Below, one piece after another: positions 5,797 through 13,606 of a DNA stretch of 22,613 bases. Each line of letters begins with the position of its first letter. The first letter of the stretch is position 1. The translations under genes were made by a program, and so were the position numbers. This DNA is from JAEZFI01 sp044508215 (GTDB taxonomy: Bacteria; Actinomycetota; Acidimicrobiia; Acidimicrobiales; Microtrichaceae): positions 1-22,613 of the forward strand of contig JBIQID010000039.1 of the NCBI GenBank assembly GCA_044508215.1, given 5' to 3'. Below the pieces are notes generated by a model. The model was not told the DNA's origin. It saw nothing but the letters and a program-made list of their open reading frames with translations, and ran no database searches.

Positions 5797-6539
5797 ATGG
5801 GCCGTTCGTGTCGCCGCCCCGGCTGCAGCAGAGCAGCCGCGGTCGTGATCAGCTACGACACGACGGCTCGACAGGTCTGGGTCGACCCCATCGACAACGG
5901 GGGAGGCGGGCAGCTCCTCTGCGAGCAGCACCGTTCGCGCCTCACCCCTCCTCGCGGGTGGGACGTGGTCGACCGGCGGCCGGTGGTCGAGGCGCCCCAG
6001 CCGGAGCCGGCTGCCCCGGTCGCTGAGCGCCCTCCACGCGAGCCGCGGACGCCCCGGAGGCGCCGTCGGTCGTGGGGCCAGCTCGACCTTCCGAGGCTCG
6101 AGTTCACCGGACCGGAGATCGAGGTGCGCGGCGCCGCGGCGGAGCCGCCGGCTGCGGCGTCGNNNNNNNNNNNNNNNNNNNNNNNNNNNNNNNNNNNNNN
6201 NNNNNNNNNNNNNNNNNNNNNNNNNNNNNNNNNNNNNNNNNNNNNNNNNNNNNNNNNNNNNNGATCGCCGAACCGGTCGCCGACCACGCCGAGCAGCCCT
6301 CCGATCAGCAGGAGGTCCCCGGTGAGACCGACGTCGAGGACCCCGTCGACGTCCACGACGAGCCTCCGGTGGAGGAGCAGGCCGATGCGCCGGTCGCCGA
6401 GGAGGTCGCCGAGCCGGTCACCGAGCCGGTGGACGACCTCGGCGACCTCCTCGCGCCGAAGGGCGGCCTGCTCGGGCGCGCCTTCAGGGCGACGGGCCCC
6501 CAGCGGTCCGTGCTCACCGAGGTCAGCCGGGAGAACTGA
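5797..6539 (+). CDS. DUF3499-family Cys/His protein with long acidic repeat tail, interrupted by an assembly gap
   Basis: Residues 1-60 match the actinobacterial DUF3499 pattern: SCRRPGCSRAA (Cys5, Cys10), a short beta-rich stretch, then LLCEQHRSRLTPPRGW (Cys42, His45). The CxxxxC...CxxH set suggests a small zinc site. A Pro/Arg linker follows (REPRTPRRRRR). After the gap the protein continues in another frame with Glu/Pro/Val-rich imperfect repeats (EPVADH, EPPVEEQ, AEEVAEPVTEPVDD) and ends with GGLLGRAFRATG. The frame differs across the gap only because 100 N is a placeholder: one continuous gene requires a missing length that leaves remainder 2 when divided by 3. The start is ATG at 5797; a GTG at 5794 is in frame. 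Function is unknown. The stop overlaps the convergent MFS gene by 17 bp. Confidence 0.75.
6163..6262. other. Assembly gap (100 N)
   Basis: Exactly 100 N, a standard placeholder of unknown true length, inside the DUF3499 gene. The flanking sequence encodes low-complexity Glu/Pro/Val repeats, a likely cause of the assembly break. Confidence 0.98.
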
Positions 6540-7746
6540 CCACCGCAGGCGGCCCGGGTGGAGCCTCGGGCAGCACACCGCGGGAGCGGGCGCCGGTCAG
6601 CATCGCGAGCCCCCCGACCGCGGCCATCGCCGCGGCCGTGATGCCGAACGCAGCGAACGCCCCCCAGTGCTCGTAGATCGGCGCCATCGTCAGCGCCGCC
6701 AGCCCGGCGGCTCCGATGCCCATCGCCGCGCCGATGCCCTGGCCGGTGCCCAGCTCGTGCGCCTCGCAGGACTCCGCCATGGCCGCTTGGGATGCCGGGA
6801 CGCCGATCGCGTTCACGAACCCCTCCGGCACCGAGAGCACGACCAGTGGCCCCGGCCGGCCCACCAGGCCGTAGCCCACGATCACCGGCAACAGCCCGAC
6901 GAGCGACCACCACGCCGACCGGACAGCTCCGAACCGGTCGATGAGGCGAGTACCGAACAGCGCCACGGCCACGTACGGGACCCCGTAGACCGTGAAGCTG
7001 AGGCCCACGAAGAGGTGCGATGCCCCCATGTCGGTGAGGTACTTCGCCCACAGCACGTCGTAGGTGCCCACCGGCAGGTACAGCGCGAGCTGCAGGAGCG
7101 CCGCCCGACGCACCGGCGCCTTGGCGAGCACCCTGCGGACCGTTGCCGTGGGGGCCGTGCGGTTCGCCTGCTGCTCGTCGAGGCGCGACGTGTCGACCCG
7201 CAGCAGCCCCACCGCGAGCACCAGGCTGACGCCGCCGAGGATCCAGAAGGGAGCGTCGAGCCCGAGCCAGCCGGAGAGCACCGACCCCAGCAGCGGTCCC
7301 ACGACCACGCCGGTCAGCTCGCCGGCCGAGAGCGCCCCGAGGTTGGCTCCCACACGCTCGGAGTCGTCGGACGCGACCACCGCTCTCGCAGCGGGGCCGA
7401 ACAGGGCGTAGCCGAGACCGGTGAGGAAGCGTGCCCCCATCAGCTGCCAGAGGGTGTCCGCGAGTGCGAACCAGAACAGCCCGGCCGCGCAGGCGATCGC
7501 CGCGGCGACGAGCATCTGCCGGGCGTGACCTCGGTCGACGTAGCGGGCGAGCCCCAAGAGGGCGAGGAGGCCCGCACCGAACGCCATCGCCGAGATCGCG
7601 CCCAGCTCGCCGGTGCTCAGGCCGTGGGCGTCCTGGAGGTCGGGGAGCAGCGGGAAGATGATCGCGATCGAGCCCAGGAGCACGAAGTTCGCGAGCGCCA
7701 GCACGGCCACCCGGCGCGTCGGAAGGGTGAACGATCCGTCGCGCAT
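6523..7746 (-). CDS. MFS transporter, probable drug or metabolite exporter
   Basis: A 407-residue membrane protein with about 12 hydrophobic segments. Motif A between helices 2 and 3 reads GLARYVDRGHARQML (65-79), typical of proton-coupled MFS antiporters. The N-terminus after RDGSFTLPTRR enters helix 1 directly. The substrate is unknown. The ATG at 7746 is chosen because the frame before it codes no membrane or signal feature and overlaps the upstream ATPase. CACACT six bases upstream is a weak match to the local -10 pattern. The gene lies 23 bp after the CtpE-like ATPase stop on the same strand, so co-transcription is likely. Its stop overlaps the DUF3499 stop by 17 bp in convergent orientation. 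Confidence 0.88.
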   Translation of the reverse strand: MRDGSFTLPTRRVAVLALANFVLLGSIAIIFPLLPDLQDAHGLSTGELGAISAMAFGAGLLALLGLARYVDRGHARQMLVAAAIACAAGLFWFALADTLWQLMGARFLTGLGYALFGPAARAVVASDDSERVGANLGALSAGELTGVVVGPLLGSVLSGWLGLDAPFWILGGVSLVLAVGLLRVDTSRLDEQQANRTAPTATVRRVLAKAPVRRAALLQLALYLPVGTYDVLWAKYLTDMGASHLFVGLSFTVYGVPYVAVALFGTRLIDRFGAVRSAWWSLVGLLPVIVGYGLVGRPGPLVVLSVPEGFVNAIGVPASQAAMAESCEAHELGTGQGIGAAMGIGAAGLAALTMAPIYEHWGAFAAFGITAAAMAAVGGLAMLTGARSRGVLPEAPPGPPAVVSSPG

Positions 7747-7769
7747 CCGCTGAGTGTGCCCGCTCGAGG

Positions 7770-10142
7770 TCACGAGCGGCGCGTCGATTTCGCGATGGCG
7801 ACCTCGGCGACGGCGAGCACCGCTGCAGAGGCGGCCACGAGGCCGACGACCACCCAGATGCCGGTCGAGGTGGGGAGCTCCAGCTCGAAGTAGCGGCGAC
7901 CGGGGTCCGTGACGATGGCCAGCACCACGAGCAGGCCCATGGCGCCGATGAGGAGCCCCTTCCACGGCACGAACGGCCGGGACGTGCGGACGAGGACCAG
8001 CATGCCCACGCCGGTGAGCACGAGCGCGGCAGTCGTCTGCGCCTGCTCTGGAGCCAGCTCCGGACGACCTCGCGCCCAGAGGTAGGCGCCGAGCGTGGCG
8101 GCGGCCGCCACGACGCCGGAGGGCAGCGCGACCCGGGCCACCTTCTGGAAGAAGCGGCCGGTCAGCCGCTCCTCGTTCGGGGCGAGCGCGAGGAAGAAGG
8201 CCGGGACGCCGATGGTGAGCGTGCCGACCAGCGTGAGGTGGCGGGGGAGGAAGGGGTACGGGAGGCCGGACAGCCCGACGACCAGGGCGATCAGCACCGC
8301 GTAGGTGGTCTTCGTGAGGAAGAGGCTCGCGACCCGCTGGAGGTTGTTGATCACCCTCCTGCCCTCGGCGACCACCTGTGGCAGGCCGCTGAAGTTCGAA
8401 TCCAGGAGCACGAGCTGCGCGACGGCGCGGGTGGCCTCCGCCCCGGACGCCATGGCGATGCCGACATCAGCGTCCTTCAGCGCGAGCACGTCGTTCACGC
8501 CGTCTCCGGTCATCGCCACCGTGTGACCCCTCGACTGGAGCGCTTCGACCATCGCCCGCTTCTGGTGCGGGTTGACGCGACCGAAGACGGTCGTTGCCTC
8601 CACGACGTCCGCCAGGCGCGTCGTGTCGTCGGGCAGGCCCCGGGCGTCGACCCGCGGCACGCGGCCCAGACCGGCGCGCTCGGCCACCGCTCCGACGGTC
8701 ACCGGGCTGTCGCCGCTGATCACCTTCAGGGTCACTCCCTCCTCCGCGAAGTAGCGCAGCGTCTCGGGGGCGTCGGGGCGCACCTCGTCCTCGATCAGGA
8801 CCAGAGCGACCGGCAGCAGGCCGGCGGGGAGCTCGTCGCCGGCGAGGCTGGAGGGGCTGTGGGCCAGTGCGAGGACCCGCCGGCCCTGCTCCGCCTGCTC
8901 CTCGACGACCTCGGCGGCGCGCCCCGGTGCATCGCCCAGGACCATCTCCGGGGCACCGATCACCCACGACCCGCGCCCCACGAACTGCGAGGCGGACCAC
9001 TTCCGCGCCGAGCTGAACGGCACCGAGTCCTCGAGCGCCCAGCCGTCGGGTGCCGCGTCGAAGCGCGCTTGCAGCGCGAGCTGCGTGGCGTTCGGATCCG
9101 GGTCGCTCCACGCGATCGCGGCCAGCGCGTCGAGCGCGGATGCGGGGGAGGCGCCGTCCTCGGCGATCTCCATCACGTGCGCCACCACCATGTCGCCCGA
9201 GGTGATCGTGCCGGTCTTGTCGAGGCACACCACGTCGACCCTCGCCAGGATCTCGATCGCCGGCAGCTCCTGCACGAGCGTGCGCCGGCGAGCGAGCCGG
9301 ACCACTCCCACCGCGAACGCCACGGTGGTGAGCAGGATCAGGCCCTCGGGCACCATCGCCACCACGGCGCCGGTCGTGGTGACGATCGAGTCCCGGACCG
9401 ACCTGTGGCCCTCCCGGAGCGCGCTCCAGAGGAGCACCGCGCCGGTGGGGATGAGCGCCCACGTCACCCAGGTGATGATCCGGTCGACGCTCTCCCTCAG
9501 CTCGCTGCGCGAGAGGGTGAACTTCCGGGCCTCCTCCGCGAGGCGCGCGGCGTAGGCGTCGGCGCCGACCTCGTCCACCTGCGCACGACCGGAGCCGGCG
9601 ACCACGAACGAGCCGGAGAGGACGGTGTCACCGGGCTGCTTGGCGACCGGGTCGCTCTCGCCGGTGAGCAGGGACTCGTCCACCTCGAGGTCCGACGTGA
9701 CCACCACCGTGGCGTCGGCCACGATCTGCCGGCCCGGGCGGAGGGCGACGATGTCGTCGAGGACGATCTCGGAGATCGCGACCTCCCTCTCCTCCCCGTC
9801 GCGCACCACCAGGGCGTGGGGAGCGGAGAGGAGCGCCAGCCGGTCGAGGGTCCGCTTCGCCCTGAGCTCCTGGACGATGCCGACCAGCGCGTTGCTGACG
9901 ATCACGCCGCCGAACAAGGCGTCCTTGTAGGCACGGCAGGCGAGCACGATCGCGAGGAGCGTGCACATGAGCAGGTTGAAGCGCGTGAAGATGTTGCCGG
10001 CGAGGATCTGACCCACGGTGCGTGACGGCACCTGGGGGACGTCGTTCGCCAGGCCCGCCCGCACCCGCTCCTCGACCGCGTCCGCGTCGAGGCCCCGCTC
10101 GGGATCCACGGGGGCGCGCTCCCGGGCCGCTTCCACCGGCAC
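7770..10142 (-). CDS. ctpE: P-type cation ATPase, CtpE-like
   Basis: A 790-residue P-type ATPase with all catalytic motifs: TGES (160-163, actuator), MVPEGLILLTT in helix 4 (PEGL 265-268), CLDKTGTITSGD with phosphorylated Asp308, and MTGDGVNDVLALKDADVGIAM in the hinge. There is no N-terminal heavy-metal-binding domain or CPC motif, so it is not a P1B metal exporter. The PEGL helix and overall length resemble mycobacterial CtpE (about 797 residues), linked to calcium uptake; assigning calcium here is inference. About ten membrane segments are expected. The listed start is GTG at 10142, but TACCCT ends immediately before it. A second in-frame GTG at 10136, six bases after that box, would fit the leaderless pattern and shortens the protein by two residues. 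Confidence 0.9.
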   Translation of the reverse strand: MPVEAARERAPVDPERGLDADAVEERVRAGLANDVPQVPSRTVGQILAGNIFTRFNLLMCTLLAIVLACRAYKDALFGGVIVSNALVGIVQELRAKRTLDRLALLSAPHALVVRDGEEREVAISEIVLDDIVALRPGRQIVADATVVVTSDLEVDESLLTGESDPVAKQPGDTVLSGSFVVAGSGRAQVDEVGADAYAARLAEEARKFTLSRSELRESVDRIITWVTWALIPTGAVLLWSALREGHRSVRDSIVTTTGAVVAMVPEGLILLTTVAFAVGVVRLARRRTLVQELPAIEILARVDVVCLDKTGTITSGDMVVAHVMEIAEDGASPASALDALAAIAWSDPDPNATQLALQARFDAAPDGWALEDSVPFSSARKWSASQFVGRGSWVIGAPEMVLGDAPGRAAEVVEEQAEQGRRVLALAHSPSSLAGDELPAGLLPVALVLIEDEVRPDAPETLRYFAEEGVTLKVISGDSPVTVGAVAERAGLGRVPRVDARGLPDDTTRLADVVEATTVFGRVNPHQKRAMVEALQSRGHTVAMTGDGVNDVLALKDADVGIAMASGAEATRAVAQLVLLDSNFSGLPQVVAEGRRVINNLQRVASLFLTKTTYAVLIALVVGLSGLPYPFLPRHLTLVGTLTIGVPAFFLALAPNEERLTGRFFQKVARVALPSGVVAAAATLGAYLWARGRPELAPEQAQTTAALVLTGVGMLVLVRTSRPFVPWKGLLIGAMGLLVVLAIVTDPGRRYFELELPTSTGIWVVVGLVAASAAVLAVAEVAIAKSTRRS

Positions 10143-10148
10143 AGGGTA
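10143..10148 (-). promoter_or_regulatory. Possible -10 box (TACCCT) of the CtpE-like gene
   Basis: TACCCT on the minus strand directly abuts the GTG at 10142 and lies six bases before the second in-frame GTG at 10136. If it is a true -10, the second GTG is the likely leaderless start. Confidence 0.4.
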
Positions 10149-10151
10149 CGT

Positions 10152-10169
10152 GGCGGGCCGTCGCCCGCC
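10152..10169 (-). terminator. GC hairpin between the amidase and CtpE-like genes
   Basis: GGCGGGC and GCCCGCC form a perfect 7-bp stem around a 4-base loop, beginning one base after the amidase stop. No T-run follows, so this is not a classical intrinsic terminator. High-GC actinobacteria may use such U-less hairpins; it could equally be a regulatory structure. Confidence 0.35.
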
Positions 10170-10170
10170 G

Positions 10171-11709
10171 TCAGACGGGGGTGGCGACCTCGGTCCCGGC
10201 GACCCGCGGTGCCACGAGCGGCCAGGGGCGCTCCCGCTCCACGGCGAGGGCGACGTCGAAGAGCAGCTCGTCCTCGTGGTGGCGCCCGAGGACCTGCATG
10301 CCGACGGGCAGTCCGTTGACGGTGCCGCTCGGGATCGACACCGCCGGGTTCCCGTAGACGTTCGAGATGATCGTGAGCGCGCCCATCGTGATCAGGTCGG
10401 GGAAGCGGCGCGACACCTGCTCGATCAGGTAGTTGGGCAGGCCGGGCGCCACCGACGAGGCGACGCGGGTGCCGAACAGCGCGCCGCGGAAGGCGACGCG
10501 GGCTGCGTCGCTCGCGAACGCCTTGTCGAGGAAGCTGTCGGTGCTGGAGCTGGTGGTGGCCTCGGCGGCGAACGCCGGCCCCGGGTTGGTGGCGGCGATG
10601 ATCAGGTCGACCTGTTCGAACGCTGCGCCCATCACCTCGTTGGCCTCGAGCCGCATCTGCTCGGCGACCGCCGCCGTGCGGAGGTTGTAGAGGGCGTTCG
10701 ACATCTGGAGGCCGGCAGCCACCTCGTCGGTCATGTCGCGCGCGCAACCCGGCCAGAGGTCTCCGAGGTCGGCGAGGAGGGTGGCCAGGTTGCCGATCAT
10801 CCACTGCGCTGCGAGGTTCGGCGGCCGCACGTCGATGTCGACCTTCACCATCCCCGCGTCGCGGATCAGCTCGTCGGCCGCCTGGCGGAGGTGCTCCTCC
10901 ACGCCCGGTTCGAGCGTGGCGCCACCGAGGCCGGGGACCACCGCCACCTTCAGCCCGCGCAGGTCGCGGCTGCCGAGATCGGCCTCCCAGCGTCCGTGCG
11001 ACGGAAGGCTGGAGGGGTCCCAGGGGTGGTAGCCGGCGCACACGTCGTAGTAGCGGGCGGCGTCGCGGACCGAGCGGGCGAGGTTGCCGAGCACCACCGT
11101 GTTCGGGCGCATGTACGCGTGCGGGCTGCGGGGGATGCGTCCGAAGGTGCCCTTCATGCCCAGGAGGCCGCAGTAGCCGGCGGGGATCCGGATCGAGCCG
11201 CCGCCATCGCCGCCCGTCGCGAGGCTCACGAGGCCACCGGCGACCGCCGAGGCCGAGCCGCTGGAGGAACCGCCGCAGGTCCGGCCGTGCTGCCACGGGT
11301 TGTGCGTGACGCCGTTGAGCCGGGTGACGCTCACGTTCAGGCCGCCGAACTCGCTGGCGGTCGTCTGCCCCACGGGCACTGCGCCGCCCCGCTCGACGAG
11401 GCGGTCGAACTGGTGCGAGCTCCGCTCGGCCACCCGATCACGGAAGACGAGCGACGCCTCGGTCCAGGGCCACCCGGCGACCGGGTCGAGCTCCTTGATG
11501 CCGGTGGGCACACCGCCGAACGGCAGGGAGACGTCCGCCTCGGCAGCCGCGGCGCGCGCACGGTCGGCGTCGACGTGGCTGAAGGCGTTGAGGTCCGACC
11601 GCTCGATCGCGGCCAGCGTGGCGTCGAGCTCCTCGAGCGGGGAGCGGTCGCCGCGCCGGAACGCGTCGACGAGGGAACAGGCGTCGTCCTGCCATGGGGT
11701 GTCGGGCAT
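10171..11709 (-). CDS. Amidase-signature family hydrolase
   Basis: A 512-residue enzyme of the amidase signature family, which hydrolyses C-N bonds of amides through a Ser-cisSer-Lys triad. Lys72 (VPTGIKELD), the cis-Ser near 148 (CGGSSSGSASAVAGG) and nucleophile Ser172 (GGDGGGSIRIPAG) have the same spacing as in fatty acid amide hydrolase (24 residues between the serines). NGLPVGMQVLG near the end is the usual family C-terminal motif. No Glu- or Asp-tRNA amidotransferase partners are nearby, so it is probably a stand-alone catabolic amidase. The ATG at 11709 is preceded by CACAAT and six bases. It is divergent from a peptide-type ABC importer, which may supply the substrate. No signal peptide is seen. 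Confidence 0.92.
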   Translation of the reverse strand: MPDTPWQDDACSLVDAFRRGDRSPLEELDATLAAIERSDLNAFSHVDADRARAAAAEADVSLPFGGVPTGIKELDPVAGWPWTEASLVFRDRVAERSSHQFDRLVERGGAVPVGQTTASEFGGLNVSVTRLNGVTHNPWQHGRTCGGSSSGSASAVAGGLVSLATGGDGGGSIRIPAGYCGLLGMKGTFGRIPRSPHAYMRPNTVVLGNLARSVRDAARYYDVCAGYHPWDPSSLPSHGRWEADLGSRDLRGLKVAVVPGLGGATLEPGVEEHLRQAADELIRDAGMVKVDIDVRPPNLAAQWMIGNLATLLADLGDLWPGCARDMTDEVAAGLQMSNALYNLRTAAVAEQMRLEANEVMGAAFEQVDLIIAATNPGPAFAAEATTSSSTDSFLDKAFASDAARVAFRGALFGTRVASSVAPGLPNYLIEQVSRRFPDLITMGALTIISNVYGNPAVSIPSGTVNGLPVGMQVLGRHHEDELLFDVALAVERERPWPLVAPRVAGTEVATPV

Positions 11710-11715
11710 CCCGGC

Positions 11716-11721
11716 ATTGTG
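11716..11721 (-). promoter_or_regulatory. Possible -10 box (CACAAT) of the amidase gene
   Basis: CACAAT on the minus strand matches TATAAT at four of six positions and lies six bases before the amidase ATG. No ribosome binding site is visible between them. Confidence 0.4.
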
Positions 11722-11781
11722 GCGCGAGTGCGGCCGCCGCTCCCAGCGAACGGACGACGGTGCCGACGCTGGGGCCAGGAT

Positions 11782-11798
11782 GACCACGGAAAGTGGTC
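11782..11798. promoter_or_regulatory. Inverted repeat, operator candidate in the amidase/ABC divergent region
   Basis: GACCAC-GGAAA-GTGGTC has 6-bp perfect arms and a 5-base centre. It lies in the middle of the 225-bp region between the two divergent units. Confidence 0.35.
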
Positions 11799-11823
11799 GC
11801 ACATGCGCGAGAACGGGCACACC

Positions 11824-11836
11824 CACCGCTACGGTG
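11824..11836. promoter_or_regulatory. Inverted repeat containing a TACGGT -10 candidate upstream of the ABC operon
   Basis: CACCG-CTA-CGGTG has 5-bp arms around a 3-base centre. TACGGT (11830-11835) within it could be the -10 box of the ABC operon, giving a leader of about 93 bases. No good -35 is visible. Confidence 0.3.
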
Positions 11837-11874
11837 ATCGCGCACGCACGGGGCGCGGTCGGTTCGCAGCGGGT

Positions 11875-11887
11875 GGGGACGGTCCCC
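11875..11887. promoter_or_regulatory. Inverted repeat in the ABC operon leader
   Basis: GGGGAC-G-GTCCCC has perfect 6-bp arms around one base, 34 bp before the ribosome binding site of the lipoprotein gene. As RNA it has too small a loop to fold stably, so a protein-binding DNA site is more likely than a hairpin. Confidence 0.3.
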
Positions 11888-11921
11888 GTCCGGGAGGCCG
11901 GCACGACGGGCCCCACAGGCC

Positions 11922-11929
11922 GAGGGGAG
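11922..11929 (+). promoter_or_regulatory. Ribosome binding site of the ABC binding-protein gene
   Basis: GAGGGGAG lies 5 bases before the ATG at 11935 and decides this start within a much longer open frame. Confidence 0.7.
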
Positions 11930-11934
11930 CTCGC

Positions 11935-13572
11935 ATGAGGGGAAGCCGTCGATGGGTGGTCGCCGCACTGCTGCCGGCGCTCGTCGCCGCGGCGTGCGGT
12001 GGAGACGGTGGATCCGGCGACGGCCGCACCGAGGCCGGTGACGCCACTGGGCGTGGCGTCCAGAGTTCGAAGCCGGCACCCGAAGCCGTCACGATCCTGG
12101 TCCCGAAGACCATCGACAGCTTCGACCCGCACACCTCCTTCTCGGAGGACGGCGCCCAGCAGTTCATGCTGTTCGTCTACGACAACCTCGTCCGCCGGAC
12201 GCTCGACGGCGAGTTCGCCCCCGCCGTCGCCTCGGAGTGGACGCTCCTGCCCGAGGGCCAGGCACCGACCACCGCCGTCTTCAAGATCCGCGAGGGCCTG
12301 ACCTGCTCCGACGGTTCGCCGCTCGGCGCCGAGCAGGTGCGCATGTCCTTCGAGCGCTTCGCCCGCGACGGGTCCGGGACCGCCCGCATCTTCGGCCCCG
12401 ACGGCCCGAAGTCGATCACCGCCGACCCCGCCGCCGGCACCGTCACGCTCGAGCTGAACGGCCCGAACAACGACATCCTCACGGGGCTGGCCAACAGCGG
12501 TCAGATCATCTGCCCCCGAGGCGTGCTCGACCCCGACCTGCTCCAGGGCGTCGAGGCGGCCGGCAGCGGTCCCTACACCCTCCGCGCCGGGTTCAAGAAG
12601 GACGACGAGTACATCCTCCAGCGCCGCGACGACTACACGGCGCTGCCCGAGGGCACGAAGATCACCGACCTGCCGAAGGTCGTGACGCTGAAGCTCGTCA
12701 CCGAGGACACCACCGCCGCCGACCTCGTCGAGAAGAACGACAACACCATCGCCGGGATCCTCTCGACCGACACCGAGCGCCTGAAGGAGAACGAGGAGCT
12801 GGTCTCGGTTCCCGCCGCGGCATACGGCACCAACGCCGTGGTGTTCAACCAGCGCGAGGGCGAGCCCTTCACCGACGGCGCGCTGCGCCGGGGCGTCGCG
12901 GCGCTGATCGACTCGGTCCAGGGCGGCAACGCCGAGACCCAAGGGCTGGGCAACCCCATCCGCTCCCTCTACACCGACAACATCGACTGCTTCGACCCGA
13001 AGGCCGCCGAGGCGCTGGAGGCCTACGACGTCGCCGCCGCCGGCACGATCCTCGACGAGGCCGGCTACCGGGTGGGCCCCGACGGGTTCCGCACGAAGCC
13101 CGACGGGTCGCCGTTGAAGCTCCGGGTGGTCGGCGACCACACGCAGTTCAAAGCGCCCGACTACATCGCGCAGGCGCTGAAGGAGGGTGGGTTCGACGTC
13201 GACCTGAGGGTCGGCGTGCGCGCCGAGTCGTACGCCCGCTTCTTCGTGGGCGACTACGACCTGGGCTCCTACCCCTTCATCTCGGCCACGCCGCTGCCGG
13301 CGCTCTACTTCAACCAGGTCTCGGGGTCCGGGGCGCTCGACAACCTGTCGAAGATCGACAACCCCGAGTACGTGCAGCACGCGAAGGCCGGCTGGGCGGC
13401 ACCGCCGGACTCGCCGGAGCGCTGCGAGGGCTGGAAGGCCGCCGAGCGGGCGCTGCTCGCCAACTCGGACACGGTGCCGCTCGACCAGCCCGTGAAGTAC
13501 TGGTTCGGGCACGGCGTGACGTTCAACGCCGTGTACTACAAGGTCGACCCCTTCTCGATCCGTTCGGTCTGA
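11935..13572 (+). CDS. ABC-type peptide/oligopeptide substrate-binding lipoprotein (SBP family 5)
   Basis: A 545-residue extracytoplasmic solute-binding protein. Residues 1-21 are a lipoprotein signal (RGSRRWVVAALLPALV, lipobox AAAC with Cys21), followed by a Gly/Asp-rich linker. The mature part opens with VTILVPKTIDSFDPHTS and continues with FVYDNLVRRT and FAPAVASEW, the usual start of the DppA/OppA/NikA family 5 fold. FKIREGLTCSDGSPLGAEQVRMSFERF is the conserved family block that follows. Ligands in this family include peptides, nickel chelates, sugars and other amides. The ATG at 11935 is fixed by the signal peptide and by GAGGGGAG five bases upstream. It is the first of five genes reading toward 17454. 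Confidence 0.93.
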   Translation: MRGSRRWVVAALLPALVAAACGGDGGSGDGRTEAGDATGRGVQSSKPAPEAVTILVPKTIDSFDPHTSFSEDGAQQFMLFVYDNLVRRTLDGEFAPAVASEWTLLPEGQAPTTAVFKIREGLTCSDGSPLGAEQVRMSFERFARDGSGTARIFGPDGPKSITADPAAGTVTLELNGPNNDILTGLANSGQIICPRGVLDPDLLQGVEAAGSGPYTLRAGFKKDDEYILQRRDDYTALPEGTKITDLPKVVTLKLVTEDTTAADLVEKNDNTIAGILSTDTERLKENEELVSVPAAAYGTNAVVFNQREGEPFTDGALRRGVAALIDSVQGGNAETQGLGNPIRSLYTDNIDCFDPKAAEALEAYDVAAAGTILDEAGYRVGPDGFRTKPDGSPLKLRVVGDHTQFKAPDYIAQALKEGGFDVDLRVGVRAESYARFFVGDYDLGSYPFISATPLPALYFNQVSGSGALDNLSKIDNPEYVQHAKAGWAAPPDSPERCEGWKAAERALLANSDTVPLDQPVKYWFGHGVTFNAVYYKVDPFSIRSV

Positions 13573-13606
13573 GGCACCGCCCTCCGATGCCCGAGTGGAG
13601 CGGCCC

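Noticed and set aside
5797..6539. Frameshift or pseudogene in the DUF3499 gene
   Set aside because: The frame change coincides exactly with the 100-N placeholder, so it is an assembly artefact rather than a mutation.
8238..10025. Plus-strand open frame (595 codons) opposite the P-type ATPase
   Set aside because: The opposite strand has every P-type ATPase motif in order; this frame is a compositional shadow.
10018..11934. N-terminal extension of the ABC lipoprotein frame (over 600 extra codons)
   Set aside because: It lies antisense to the amidase. The signal peptide, lipobox and ribosome binding site fix the true start at 11935.
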